A stretch of 64,000 nt of DNA from Roseburia porci (GTDB lineage: Bacteria; Bacillota; Clostridia; Lachnospirales; Lachnospiraceae), in NCBI RefSeq assembly GCF_009695765.1, contig NZ_VUNI01000002.1, forward strand, positions 124,001-188,000, given 5' to 3'. Under the pieces are notes generated by a model. It saw nothing but the letters and a program-made list of their open reading frames with translations, was not told the origin of the DNA and did not search any database. The position numbers and the translations under genes were made by a program. Positions within the stretch are counted from its first letter, which is position 1; each line of letters starts with the position of its first letter. This document shows, piece by piece, positions 26,373-35,580 of this stretch.

Positions 26373-26588
26373 ATGGGAGAAACCGAAAAAGTAGAAAAAG
26401 CTCCTAAACAGAGCTGGTTTACCGGTCTCAAGGCTGAGTTCAAAAAGATCATCTGGCCTGAACAGAAATCACTTGTTAGACAGACTGTTGCGGTAGTGGC
26501 TGTTTCTGTTATCGTTGGTCTTATTATCGCACTGATGGATACACTGATTCAGTACGGTGTGAATTTCCTTGTAGGTTTTACATTATAA
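26373..26588 (+). CDS. secE: preprotein translocase subunit SecE
   Basis: A 71-residue protein, the short single-membrane-span form typical of Firmicutes. An acidic/basic amphipathic segment (WFTGLKAEFKKIIWPEQKS) carries the conserved K-x-x-W-P motif, followed by one hydrophobic helix (residues of about 42-65). SecE clamps SecY in the translocon of the inner membrane. The gene has an AAGGAG site and sits 28 nt after rpmG. Confidence 0.96.
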   Translation: MGETEKVEKAPKQSWFTGLKAEFKKIIWPEQKSLVRQTVAVVAVSVIVGLIIALMDTLIQYGVNFLVGFTL

Positions 26589-26605
26589 TGGAGGCAAAGT
26601 GATTT

Positions 26606-27124
26606 ATGGCAGAGGCAAACTGGTATGTAGTTCATACCTATTCAGGTTATGAGAACAAAGTCAAAGCGAACATTGATAAAACAATTGAGAACAGACATCT
26701 TGAAGATCAGATCTTAGAAGTACGTGTTCCACTGGAAGATGTTACTGAAGTTAAGAACGGAGTTAAGAAACAGGTTTCCAAGAAAATGTTTCCTGGCTAT
26801 GTGCTGATTCATATGGTTATGAATGACGATACCTGGTATGTCGTAAGAAATACCAGAGGTGTTACCGGTTTCGTTGGACCAGGAAGCAAGCCAGTACCAC
26901 TCACTGATGCCGAGATGAGACCTTTGGGTATCAAGGCTGAGAACGTTGTGGTTGATTTCGAAGAAGGAGATATGATCGTTGTTATCGGAGGCGTCTGGAA
27001 AGATACCTGTGGTGTGATCACTTCGATGAATCAACACAAACAGACAGTTACAATCAATGTAGAGCTGTTCGGTCGCGAAACACCGGTAGAAGTAAGTTTC
27101 GCAGATGTTAAGAAAATGAATTAA
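26606..27124 (+). CDS. nusG: transcription termination/antitermination protein NusG
   Basis: A 172-residue protein with an N-terminal NGN domain starting WYVVHTYSGYENKVKANI and a C-terminal KOW domain (FEEGDMIVVIGGVWKDTCGV). NusG binds the RNA polymerase clamp and links polymerase to Rho or to ribosomal protein S10. The length and start fit the family. It is 17 nt after secE and 15 nt before rplK in one operon. Confidence 0.97.
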   Translation: MAEANWYVVHTYSGYENKVKANIDKTIENRHLEDQILEVRVPLEDVTEVKNGVKKQVSKKMFPGYVLIHMVMNDDTWYVVRNTRGVTGFVGPGSKPVPLTDAEMRPLGIKAENVVVDFEEGDMIVVIGGVWKDTCGVITSMNQHKQTVTINVELFGRETPVEVSFADVKKMN

Positions 27125-27139
27125 GGAGGCAAATTCCAA

Positions 27140-27565
27140 ATGGCAAAAAAAGTTGAAGGATATATTAAATTGCAGATTCCTGCTGGTAAGGCAACTCCAG
27201 CTCCACCAGTTGGACCAGCTCTTGGACAGCATGGTGTAAATATCGTAGAATTTACAAAGCAGTTTAATGCAAAGACAGCCGATCAGGGCGACTTAATCAT
27301 CCCTGTAGTTATTACTGTATATGCAGATAGAAGTTTTAGCTTCATTACTAAAACACCACCTGCTCCAGTACTGATCAAAAAAGCTTGCAACATCAAATCT
27401 GGTTCTGGTGAACCAAACAAAACAAAAGTTGCAAAGATCACAAAAGCTCAGGTTCAGGAAATTGCAGAGCTTAAGATGAAAGACTTAAATGCAGCTTCTA
27501 TCGAAGCAGCAATGAGCATGATCGCTGGTACAGCAAGATCTATGGGTGTTGAAGTAGTAGACTAA
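27140..27565 (+). CDS. rplK: 50S ribosomal protein L11
   Basis: A 141-residue protein with AAGGAGG upstream. It begins [20 protein letters not shown] and includes the conserved [14 protein letters not shown], the proline-rich site that contacts the GTPase-associated rRNA and is the target region of thiostrepton-type antibiotics. Full length, with no oddities. Confidence 0.98.
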   Translation: MAKKVEGYIKLQIPAGKATPAPPVGPALGQHGVNIVEFTKQFNAKTADQGDLIIPVVITVYADRSFSFITKTPPAPVLIKKACNIKSGSGEPNKTKVAKITKAQVQEIAELKMKDLNAASIEAAMSMIAGTARSMGVEVVD

Positions 27566-27616
27566 CAGACAGTCAGAGATCCACGCTGTAAGCGGGATGA
27601 TGTAACTATAGAAAGT

Positions 27617-27632
27617 GGGAGGGCCCTCTCCC
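27617..27632 (+). promoter_or_regulatory. GC-rich hairpin upstream of rplA
   Basis: GGGAGGGCCCTCTCCC forms a compact stem in the 94-nt rplK-rplA gap, with no T run. It may be part of the mRNA site where L1 represses its own operon, but I cannot match it to the 23S L1 site with confidence. Confidence 0.35.
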
Positions 27633-27659
27633 GATAATACCACCAGGAGGTTATTTTCA

Positions 27660-28355
27660 ATGAAAAGAGGAAAGAAATATCAAGACGCTGTAAAAGCATT
27701 CGATAAGGCAAATCTTTATGATGTTGCAGATGCTATCAGCATTGTTAAGAAGAATGCTACAGCAAAATTTGACGAAACAATCGAACTTCATCTTAGAACC
27801 GGTTGTGATGGACGTCATGCAGAGCAGCAGATCCGTGGTGCAGTAGTATTACCACACGGAACAGGTAAAACAGTAAAAGTTTTAGTATTCGCTAAAGGAA
27901 CAAAAGTAGATGAAGCACAGGCAGCTGGAGCTGACTACGTTGGTGGCGAGGAATTAATTCCTAAGATCCAGAACGAAGGATGGTTAGACTTCGATGTTGT
28001 TGTTGCTACACCTGACATGATGGGTGTTGTAGGTCGTTTGGGACGTGTCCTTGGACCTAAGGGCTTAATGCCAAACCCAAAAGCTGGAACTGTTACAATG
28101 GACGTTACCAAAGCTGTTAACGACATCAAAGCTGGTAAGATTGAGTACAGATTAGATAAAACAAATATTATCCATGTGCCAGTTGGAAAAGCTTCTTTCA
28201 CAGAAGAACAATTAAGCGACAACTTCCAGTCTCTTATGGGTGCAATTAACAAAGCAAAACCTGCTAGCTTAAAAGGTCAGTACATTAAGAGCGCAGTATT
28301 AACCTCTACAATGGGACCTGGCGTTAAGTTAAACGTAGTTAAAATCTCTCAGTAA
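27660..28355 (+). CDS. rplA: 50S ribosomal protein L1
   Basis: A 231-residue protein from ATG 27660, placed 9-10 nt after CAGGAGG; an upstream in-frame start at 27615 lies inside the hairpin region and is unlikely. It contains the L1 core motifs ([36 protein letters not shown]). L1 forms the mobile stalk at the ribosomal E site and usually represses its own operon through the mRNA. Confidence 0.97.
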   Translation: MKRGKKYQDAVKAFDKANLYDVADAISIVKKNATAKFDETIELHLRTGCDGRHAEQQIRGAVVLPHGTGKTVKVLVFAKGTKVDEAQAAGADYVGGEELIPKIQNEGWLDFDVVVATPDMMGVVGRLGRVLGPKGLMPNPKAGTVTMDVTKAVNDIKAGKIEYRLDKTNIIHVPVGKASFTEEQLSDNFQSLMGAINKAKPASLKGQYIKSAVLTSTMGPGVKLNVVKISQ

Positions 28356-28433
28356 TATCTGGGAACAGATCCGGTCAGAGATCTGACCGAATAAGACCTA
28401 TGAAAAGCAAGCAAAGTTTTTGCGGAAAAGTTA

Positions 28434-28462
28434 TTGACATCCGTAATATAACGTATTATAAT
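28434..28462 (+). promoter_or_regulatory. promoter of the rplJ-rplL operon
   Basis: TTGACA (28434-28439), a 17-nt spacer and TATAAT (28457-28462): both hexamers are perfect. It fires just upstream of the L10 leader. Confidence 0.92.
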
Positions 28463-28474
28463 AGCAAAGCATAT

Positions 28475-28590
28475 TGCCGAAGACAGTAGGTGCCGAAAGG
28501 CGTAACCGAGTGGCCTACCGAGGAATTTTTAGATGGTAACATCTTGAGATGAACTTGTACCTCTCTGTCGTCAGGCAGGGAGGTTTCTTT
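28475..28590 (+). ncRNA. ribosomal protein L10 leader (autoregulatory mRNA structure)
   Basis: The transcript start region before rplJ folds into the L10 leader seen in Firmicutes, with paired AGTAGGTGCCGAAAGGCG and CCGAGTGGCCTACCGAGG segments. It ends in an attenuator hairpin (28559-28584, ACCTCTCTGTC with GGCAGGGAGGT) plus a T-rich tail. Excess L10-L12 complex binds the leader and favours termination. Confidence 0.85.
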
Positions 28591-28641
28591 GATTATACCT
28601 CACGTCTTTTATGCAAAATAAAATAAGGAGGTGCACGATTC

Positions 28642-29205
28642 GTGGCAAAAGTAGAACTTAAACAGCCTATCGTACAGGAAATTTCAGAAAGTATCAAAGA
28701 TGCAGCTTCCGTAGTAGTTGTTGACTACCGTGGACTTACCGTTGCAGAAGATACAGAGTTACGTAAACAGTTAAGAGAAGCAGGCGTTTCTTACAAAGTA
28801 TACAAAAATACTTTAGTATCACGTGCTGTAGACGGAACTGAATTCGAAAGCCTGAGAGAAGTACTTGAAGGACCAAACGCTTTCGCTATCTCTACAGATG
28901 ATGCAACAGCACCAGCAAGAGTTTTAGCAGCATTCGCTAAGAAAGCTCCTAACTTAGAGATCAAAGCCGGCGTTGTAGAAGGAACATACTATGATGAGAA
29001 AGCTATGCAGACAATCGCTTCTATCCCATCAAGAGAAGTTCTTCTTTCCAAATTACTTGGAAGCTTACAGTCCCCAGTTACAAATCTTGCTCGCGTTCTT
29101 AACCAGATCGCTGAGAAAGGCGGCGCAGCAGATGCAGCAGTAGAAGTAGCACCAGCTGAGGAAGCAGCAGAAGCAAAAGCTCCAGCTGAGACTCCAGCAG
29201 AATAA
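28642..29205 (+). CDS. rplJ: 50S ribosomal protein L10
   Basis: A 187-residue protein from GTG 28642, 8 nt after AAGGAGGTG. The N-terminal part (VVVDYRGLTVAEDTELRKQL) is typical of L10. The C-terminus is an Ala/Glu-rich tail (AEEAAEAKAPAETPAE) beyond the helix that binds L7/L12 dimers, making it slightly longer than the usual 165-175. L10 anchors the stalk on 23S rRNA and represses its own mRNA through the leader just upstream. Confidence 0.97.
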   Translation: MAKVELKQPIVQEISESIKDAASVVVVDYRGLTVAEDTELRKQLREAGVSYKVYKNTLVSRAVDGTEFESLREVLEGPNAFAISTDDATAPARVLAAFAKKAPNLEIKAGVVEGTYYDEKAMQTIASIPSREVLLSKLLGSLQSPVTNLARVLNQIAEKGGAADAAVEVAPAEEAAEAKAPAETPAE

Positions 29206-29284
29206 TATATTCACTGGAACCAAATGAAATGCACTGTGGAAGATGACCACAGACGAATTTATTTTTATAATGGAGGAAAATAAA

Positions 29285-29659
29285 ATGGCAAAATTAACAA
29301 CAGCAGAATTTATCGATGCTATCAAAGAGTTAAGCGTATTAGAATTAAATGATTTAGTAAAAGCTTGTGAAGAAGAGTTCGGCGTATCTGCAGCAGCAGG
29401 CGTTGTAGTTGCAGCAGCAGGCGGAGACGCAGCAGCAGCTGAAGAGAAAACAGAGTTTGACGTTGAATTAACAGAAGTTGGACCAAACAAAGTTAAGGTT
29501 ATCAAAGTTGTTCGTGAGATCACTGGTCTTGGATTAAAAGAAGCTAAAGACGCAGTTGACGGAGCTCCAAAGGTAATCAAAGAGGCAGCTGATAAAGCTT
29601 CCGCTGAAGATGCTAAGGCTAAACTTGAGGCTGAAGGCGCTAAAGTAACTTTAAAATAA
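29285..29659 (+). CDS. rplL: 50S ribosomal protein L7/L12
   Basis: A 124-residue protein from ATG 29285 (GGAGG upstream; the in-frame codon at 29243 lies outside the family's N-terminus). It has the N-terminal dimerisation helix ([20 protein letters not shown]), an Ala-rich hinge and the C-terminal domain ([20 protein letters not shown]) that recruits translation factors. It is present in several copies per ribosome. Confidence 0.98.
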   Translation: MAKLTTAEFIDAIKELSVLELNDLVKACEEEFGVSAAAGVVVAAAGGDAAAAEEKTEFDVELTEVGPNKVKVIKVVREITGLGLKEAKDAVDGAPKVIKEAADKASAEDAKAKLEAEGAKVTLK

Positions 29660-29689
29660 TTTCGATTATTTAAGATAAAGTGAATGGAT

Positions 29690-29721
29690 AGAGTCACACC
29701 GGATTCCGGTGTGGCTCTTTT
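29690..29721 (+). terminator. terminator of the rplJ-rplL operon
   Basis: A 12-bp stem (GAGTCACACCGG with CCGGTGTGGCTC) and TTTT. It isolates mgtE from the ribosomal operon. Confidence 0.92.
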
Positions 29722-29777
29722 GCGTGTGCGCCAAAATATGTGTTCAATTCGTCCTTTTATTTTATATATTGAAATGG

Positions 29778-29783
29778 TATAAT
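29778..29783 (+). promoter_or_regulatory. extended -10 promoter for mgtE
   Basis: TATAAT preceded by TGG, an extended -10. The -35 is poor (TTTTAT at 29755). Confidence 0.5.
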
Positions 29784-29837
29784 GACCAAGGCGGTTAAGA
29801 CCGCTGCAATAAAGAATTTTACGATAAGAAATGAGGT

Positions 29838-29974
29838 GAGACCATGACGGATGACAGTTATGGGCAAAGTAGCATGGTTGTCTGTGTAAAACAGAAGTAT
29901 GGATTTTCAGCCCGCGGTGTATTCCGTCCGGGTCTCTTTTTGATGATAAAAGTGTAACCGGCATTTTACGCCGG
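29838..29974 (+). promoter_or_regulatory. structured leader of mgtE with terminator-like closure and possible leader peptide
   Basis: GAGACC (29838-29843) pairs with GGTCTC (29931-29936), extended by GGACGGA/TCCGTCC-type pairing, and is followed directly by five T. The enclosed 87 nt can form GGGC/GCCC and CTGT/ACAG stems. A 37-codon frame, MTDDSYGQSSMVVCVKQKYG and on, starts at ATG 29844 behind GAGGTG and ends at 29957, reading through the terminator. A second hairpin (29958-29974, CCGGC/GCCGG) follows. The region does not clearly match the M-box Mg2+ riboswitch. Metal control is plausible from the target gene only. Confidence 0.5.
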
Positions 29975-30060
29975 GGCGGAAATCTTGTTCTTCGTTCGCA
30001 GACAACCGGGTTGTTAGACGGGAGCTTTACCTGCTCTCTGGAACGTGGAGGTAGAATGAG

Positions 30061-31488
30061 ATGGAAGAAAAGAAATTTGAAGGAATGACGGCTGGAGAAA
30101 TGGCTGTTCAGAAACCGGATTATGAGAAAGAAATCGCAGATGTAATCCGGAGCAATCTGTCGCCGAAGGCTATGAAAGACCGGTTGATGGATTACCATGA
30201 AAACGATATTGCAGCTGCGCTTGATGAAATGAGCGTTTCGGAAAGACAGCGGCTTTATCGGATTCTGGATATTGAAGATCTTTCTACAATTTTCGAATAT
30301 GTAGATGAAGATGATGTTGCTGGTTATCTGGAAGAGATGGACATTCGAAAAAAAGCTGCAATTGTTTCGGAAATGGATGCAGACAAGGCGGTACATCTGC
30401 TCAGGCAGCTTGACAAAAAAGAACGTGAAATGCTGATCGAGCTGATCGACAATGAAACCAAAAAGGATGTAGCACTGATCGCATCCTTCGATGAAGATCA
30501 GATCGGAAGCAGGATGACGACGAATTTTATTTCGATCACATCGAATCTGACAGTAAAGCAGGCGATGAAAGAACTGATTCGTCAGGCAGCAGATAATGAT
30601 AATATTTCTACTTTATATATAGTGGATGAACAGAATGTTTTCTGTGGTGCAATCAGCCTGAATGATCTGATCATTGCAAGACAGGATAAAAATCTGGATG
30701 ACCTGATCGTTACATCTTATCCGTTCGTATATGCGAAGGAAGAGATTGATGACTGTATCGAATGGATCAAAGATTATTCGGAGGATTCCATTCCTGCACT
30801 GGATGAAGACAATAAACTCCTTGGCGTTATTACGGCACAGGACATCATCAAGGTTGTAGATGATGAGATGGGCGAAGATTATGCGATGTTCGCAGGTCTG
30901 ACTGCAGAAGAAGACCTGGAAGAATCTTTACATGACAGTGTAAAAAAACGTCTTCCGTGGCTGGTTATTCTTCTTGGACTTGGACTGGTCGTATCTTCGG
31001 TTGTAGGTCTGTTTGAAAATGTTGTATCGGAACTTACGATTGTGATCTGTTTTCAGTCATTGATCCTTGATATGGCGGGAAATGTCGGAACACAGTCACT
31101 GGCCGTAACCATCCGTGTGCTGATGGATGAAACATTGACAACAAAACAGAAATTTGGTCTGGTATTTAAAGAGGGACGTGTTGGACTTGTGAACGGATTG
31201 ATCCTAGGATCGTTTTCTCTTGCTCTGATCGGGTTATATATTCATTTTTTCAAAGGATATGCGTGGGACTTTGCGTTTGCCGTATCGCTTTGCATCGGAG
31301 CGTCGCTGCTTTTGGCAATGCTGATCTCGAGTCTGATCGGTACGCTTGTTCCAATGTTCTTTAAAAAGATCCATATTGATCCGGCAGTTGCATCAGGACC
31401 GCTGATCACGACGATCAATGACCTGGTCGCTGTTGTGACCTATTATGGACTTGCATGGGTATTCCTTCTGGGTATCATGCATTTTTAA
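30061..31488 (+). CDS. mgtE: MgtE-family magnesium transporter
   Basis: A 475-residue protein with GGAGG upstream. Residues of about 15-130 form the acidic MgtE N domain of helical repeats, residues 140-265 the CBS pair that senses Mg2+ (ISLNDLIIARQDKNLDDLIV, LGVITAQDIIKVVDDEMGED), and residues from about 300 five membrane helices with the conserved pore segment (GNVGTQSLAVTIRVL). MgtE imports Mg2+, gated by cytoplasmic Mg2+. It sits between rplL and rpoB, with its own promoter, leader and upstream terminator. Confidence 0.96.
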   Translation: MEEKKFEGMTAGEMAVQKPDYEKEIADVIRSNLSPKAMKDRLMDYHENDIAAALDEMSVSERQRLYRILDIEDLSTIFEYVDEDDVAGYLEEMDIRKKAAIVSEMDADKAVHLLRQLDKKEREMLIELIDNETKKDVALIASFDEDQIGSRMTTNFISITSNLTVKQAMKELIRQAADNDNISTLYIVDEQNVFCGAISLNDLIIARQDKNLDDLIVTSYPFVYAKEEIDDCIEWIKDYSEDSIPALDEDNKLLGVITAQDIIKVVDDEMGEDYAMFAGLTAEEDLEESLHDSVKKRLPWLVILLGLGLVVSSVVGLFENVVSELTIVICFQSLILDMAGNVGTQSLAVTIRVLMDETLTTKQKFGLVFKEGRVGLVNGLILGSFSLALIGLYIHFFKGYAWDFAFAVSLCIGASLLLAMLISSLIGTLVPMFFKKIHIDPAVASGPLITTINDLVAVVTYYGLAWVFLLGIMHF

Positions 31489-31496
31489 AAAAGTTC

Positions 31497-31525
31497 TTGC
31501 AATTCAATATCTCTTGTTGTATACT
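31497..31525 (+). promoter_or_regulatory. promoter of rpoB-rpoC
   Basis: TTGCAA (31497-31502), a 17-nt spacer and TATACT (31520-31525). It gives a leader of about 100 nt before rpoB. Confidence 0.75.
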
Positions 31526-31628
31526 ATACGTTGCACTATTGTGGTGCAATAGGCTTAATTATGTCCTTTTTTCGGGGTAAAAGCCTTGAAAAGTGGGTTT
31601 TAAAATAAAAACGAGAGGTGAAACGTCA

Positions 31629-34600
31629 ATGGAGAAAAACAGAATACGTCCAGTCCAGGCTGGAAAAGGCATGCGTATGAGTTACTCAAGACAAAAAGAG
31701 GTTTTGGAAATGCCAAACCTGATCGAAGTCCAGAAGGATTCATATCAGTGGTTCTTAGACGAAGGTCTGAAAGAAGCATTTGCAGATATCTCTCCGATCG
31801 CTGATTACAGCGGTCATCTTAGCTTGGAATTCGTTGATTTTACATTATGCGAAGATGATGTGAAATACACAATTCCGGAATGCAAAGAAAGAGATGCAAC
31901 ATACGCCGCACCTTTAAAGGTTAAGGTAAGACTTCATAACAAAGAGACAGATGAAATCAACGAACATGAAATTTTCATGGGTGATCTTCCTCTTATGACA
32001 GAGACCGGAACATTTGTAATCAACGGTGCTGAGCGAGTTATCGTAAGCCAGTTGGTTCGTTCCCCTGGTATCTATTACGGAATTGCTCACGATAAAGTGG
32101 GAAAAACTCTGTATTCCTGTACGGTAATCCCTAACCGTGGTGCATGGTTAGAGTACGAGACAGACTCCAATGACGTTTTCAGTGTAAGAGTAGATAGAAC
32201 ACGTAAAGTGCCGATTACGGTATTATTACGTGCTCTTGGTGTGGGCACAAACCAGGCAATTCTTGATATGTTTGGCGAGGAACCAAAGATTCTTGCTTCT
32301 TTTGCAAAGGATCCGACAATCACCGAGAGAGATCCACAGGGTAGCTATGAAGCTGGTCTGTTAGAGTTATATAAGAAGATTCGTCCGGGCGAACCACTTT
32401 CTGTAGAAAGTGCTGAAAGCCTTATTACAGCAATGTTCTTCGATCCGAGAAGATATGACCTTGCAAAAGTCGGACGTTACAAATTCAATAAGAAATTAGC
32501 ACTGAGAAACCGTATTAATGGTCAGATCCTTGCTGAGGATGTTTTAGATCCATCTACAGGTGAAGTACTTGCAGAAGCTGGTACAACGGTAACAAGAGAG
32601 ATGGCTGATCAGATCCAGAACGCAGCGGTTCCATATGTATGGATTCAGACAGAAACAAGAAATACCAAAGTGCTTTCTTCTATGATGGTTGATATCAGAA
32701 CATGGATTCCGGAGATTGAAGATCCGGAGAGTCTTGGCATCCATGAGCTTGTTTATTATCCAGTGCTTGCCCAGATCATGGAAGAGAATGAGACTCTTGA
32801 AGAGCGTATCGAAGCAATCAAGAGAGATATTGCAGATCTGATCCCAAAGCATATTACAAAAGAGGATATCTTCGCATCAATTAACTATAATATGCATCTG
32901 GAGTGGGGATGTGGTTCAGAAGACGACATCGACCACTTGGGAAACAGACGTATCCGTGCGGTAGGTGAGTTGTTACAGAACCAGTATCGTATCGGTCTTT
33001 CCAGATTAGAGAGAGTTGTCCGTGAAAGAATGACAACACAGGATCTTGAAGGAATTTCTCCTCAGTCCTTAATTAATATCAAACCGGTAACAGCTGCTGT
33101 AAAAGAATTCTTTGGTTCTTCCCAGCTGTCACAGTTCATGGATCAGAACAACCCACTTGGTGAGCTGACCCATAAGAGACGTTTATCAGCATTAGGACCT
33201 GGTGGTCTTTCCAGAGACCGTGCCGGATTCGAGGTTCGAGATGTACATTACTCCCATTATGGACGTATGTGCCCAATCGAGACACCTGAAGGTCCTAACA
33301 TCGGTCTGATCAACTCTCTTGCATGTTATGCAAGAATCAATGAGTATGGTTTTGTTGAGGCACCATACCGTAAAATCGATAAATCAGATCCTAAGAATCC
33401 ACGTGTAACAGATGAAGTTGTTTACATGACTGCGGATGAAGAGGATAACTATCATGTAGCGCAGGCGAACGAAAAGCTGGATGAGAATGGTTATTTCGTA
33501 CGTAATTCGGTATCTGGTCGTTACAGAGAAGAGACACAGGAGTACGATAAGACTGCATTTGATTACATGGACGTATCTCCTAAGATGGTGTTCTCAGTTG
33601 CTACAGCCCTGATCCCATTCCTTCAGAACGACGATGCGAACCGTGCTCTGATGGGATCCAACATGCAGCGTCAGGCCGTTCCACTTCTGACAACAGAAGC
33701 TCCTGTAGTAGGTACAGGTATGGAAGCAAAAGCTGCCGTTGACTCTGGTGTCTGTGTCGTTGCAAAAGCTGCAGGTACCGTAGAAAGTTCTGAGTCAAAC
33801 CGCATCGTAATTAAAGAAGATGACGGAAATAAGAGAGAATATATCCTTACAAAATTCTCACGCAGTAACCAGTCAAACTGCTACAACCAGAGACCAATCG
33901 TATTTAAAGGTCAGCATGTGGAAGCAGGAGAGGTAATCGCAGACGGTCCTTCTACATCAAACGGAGAGCTTGCTCTTGGTAAGAACCCACTGATTGGTTT
34001 CATGACATGGGAAGGATACAACTACGAGGATGCTGTTCTTTTAAGTGAGCGTCTTGTACAGAATGATGTATATACATCCATCCATATCGAGGAATATGAA
34101 GCAGAATCACGTGATACCAAATTAGGACCGGAGGAAATTACCCGCGATGTTCCTGGCGTTGGTGATGAGGCATTAAAAGACCTTGATGAGAGAGGTATTA
34201 TCCGTATCGGTGCTGAGGTACGTGCGGGAGATATCCTTGTCGGCAAAGTTACTCCGAAGGGAGAAACAGAGCTGACAGCTGAAGAGAGACTGCTTCGTGC
34301 AATCTTCGGTGAAAAAGCAAGAGAGGTTCGTGATACTTCCTTAAAAGTACCACACGGTGAATATGGTATCGTTGTAGATGCCAAAGTATTTACAAGAGAA
34401 AACGGAGATGAGTTATCTCCAGGTGTTAATCAGGCAGTTCGTATCTACATCGCACAGAAGAGAAAGATTTCTGTCGGCGATAAGATGGCTGGTCGTCATG
34501 GTAACAAGGGTGTCGTTTCCCGTGTATTACCAGTAGAAGATATGCCATTCCTGCCAAACGGACGTCCGCTTGACATCGTACTGAATCCATTAGGTGTACC

Positions 34601-35561
34601 TTCCCGAATGAATATCGGTCAGGTCCTTGAGATTCACTTAAGCCTTGCAGCTAAGGCTTTGGGATTCAACATCTCAACTCCTGTATTTGATGGAGCAAAA
34701 GAGATTGATATTCAGGATACTCTGGAACTTGCAAATGACTATGTAAACCTTCCATTCAACAAAGAAGAAGCAGAGGCAGACGGCAATCCGGATTCTGATA
34801 CATTTGAAGATAAATACAAAGATGTATTGCGTGAAGATGTAATGCAGTATCTGTATGACAACAGAGAACACAGAAAACTCTGGAAAGGTGTTCCACTTTC
34901 CCGCGACGGAAAAGTACAGCTCCGCGATGGACGTACTGGTGAATTCTTCGATGGTAAAGTAACAATCGGACACATGCATTACCTGAAACTGCATCATCTG
35001 GTAGATGATAAGATTCATGCACGTTCAACAGGTCCTTACTCTCTGGTTACACAGCAGCCTTTGGGTGGTAAAGCCCAGTTCGGTGGACAGCGATTCGGAG
35101 AGATGGAGGTTTGGGCACTGGAAGCTTACGGTGCTGCATATACTCTGCAGGAGATCCTGACAGTAAAATCCGACGACGTTGTAGGTCGTGTTAAAACATA
35201 CGAAGCAATCATTAAAGGTGATAATATTCCTGAACCGGGAATTCCAGAATCCTTTAAGGTTCTCTTAAAAGAGCTTCAGTCATTAGGTCTGGATGTCAAA
35301 GTACTTGACGAGGATCGTAATGAGGTAGAACTCATTGAAACCAGTGAATATGGTAATACCGATATCAATGCGATCATCGGTAACGATAAAGACTTCGCAT
35401 TTGAAGACAGTGAGTCCTTCGAAAAGCATGGATTTACAAAGCAGGAATTCGATGCTGAAAATGAAGAGCTGGTAAATGTGGAAGAAGAAGCAGAGGCAGA
35501 ACCTGAGTTTGATGATGATTCTGAGTTCTACAGTGATTCAGAAGCTCTTGACGAAGAATAG
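31629..35561 (+). CDS. rpoB: DNA-directed RNA polymerase subunit beta
   Basis: A 1310-residue protein from ATG 31629 (GAGAGGTG 8 nt upstream; codons upstream of it are not conserved in the family). The rifampicin region reads [20 protein letters not shown] then [19 protein letters not shown], that is, the wild-type form. The C-terminal [20 protein letters not shown] is intact. It is longer than Bacillus RpoB (about 1190), partly through an acidic C-terminal tail rich in Glu and Asp. It forms an operon with rpoC 19 nt downstream. Confidence 0.98.
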   Translation: MEKNRIRPVQAGKGMRMSYSRQKEVLEMPNLIEVQKDSYQWFLDEGLKEAFADISPIADYSGHLSLEFVDFTLCEDDVKYTIPECKERDATYAAPLKVKVRLHNKETDEINEHEIFMGDLPLMTETGTFVINGAERVIVSQLVRSPGIYYGIAHDKVGKTLYSCTVIPNRGAWLEYETDSNDVFSVRVDRTRKVPITVLLRALGVGTNQAILDMFGEEPKILASFAKDPTITERDPQGSYEAGLLELYKKIRPGEPLSVESAESLITAMFFDPRRYDLAKVGRYKFNKKLALRNRINGQILAEDVLDPSTGEVLAEAGTTVTREMADQIQNAAVPYVWIQTETRNTKVLSSMMVDIRTWIPEIEDPESLGIHELVYYPVLAQIMEENETLEERIEAIKRDIADLIPKHITKEDIFASINYNMHLEWGCGSEDDIDHLGNRRIRAVGELLQNQYRIGLSRLERVVRERMTTQDLEGISPQSLINIKPVTAAVKEFFGSSQLSQFMDQNNPLGELTHKRRLSALGPGGLSRDRAGFEVRDVHYSHYGRMCPIETPEGPNIGLINSLACYARINEYGFVEAPYRKIDKSDPKNPRVTDEVVYMTADEEDNYHVAQANEKLDENGYFVRNSVSGRYREETQEYDKTAFDYMDVSPKMVFSVATALIPFLQNDDANRALMGSNMQRQAVPLLTTEAPVVGTGMEAKAAVDSGVCVVAKAAGTVESSESNRIVIKEDDGNKREYILTKFSRSNQSNCYNQRPIVFKGQHVEAGEVIADGPSTSNGELALGKNPLIGFMTWEGYNYEDAVLLSERLVQNDVYTSIHIEEYEAESRDTKLGPEEITRDVPGVGDEALKDLDERGIIRIGAEVRAGDILVGKVTPKGETELTAEERLLRAIFGEKAREVRDTSLKVPHGEYGIVVDAKVFTRENGDELSPGVNQAVRIYIAQKRKISVGDKMAGRHGNKGVVSRVLPVEDMPFLPNGRPLDIVLNPLGVPSRMNIGQVLEIHLSLAAKALGFNISTPVFDGAKEIDIQDTLELANDYVNLPFNKEEAEADGNPDSDTFEDKYKDVLREDVMQYLYDNREHRKLWKGVPLSRDGKVQLRDGRTGEFFDGKVTIGHMHYLKLHHLVDDKIHARSTGPYSLVTQQPLGGKAQFGGQRFGEMEVWALEAYGAAYTLQEILTVKSDDVVGRVKTYEAIIKGDNIPEPGIPESFKVLLKELQSLGLDVKVLDEDRNEVELIETSEYGNTDINAIIGNDKDFAFEDSESFEKHGFTKQEFDAENEELVNVEEEAEAEPEFDDDSEFYSDSEALDEE

Positions 35562-35580
35562 AAGGAAGGGAGTGTCGTAA

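Noticed and set aside
29838-29974. M-box Mg2+ riboswitch
   Set aside because: AGGTGAGACC recalls the M-box start AGGTGAGGCTCC, but the rest of the conserved core is not there, and the match is explained by a ribosome-binding site.
29065-30396. 443-codon open frame on the minus strand across rplJ-rplL-mgtE
   Set aside because: It lies opposite three well-supported genes, has no domain or ribosome-binding site support and is Ser/Phe/Ile-rich as expected of a shadow frame.
34674-35018. Antisense frames within rpoB and rpoC
   Set aside because: They overlap conserved polymerase domains and have no independent signals; the same holds for similar frames under fusA and tuf.
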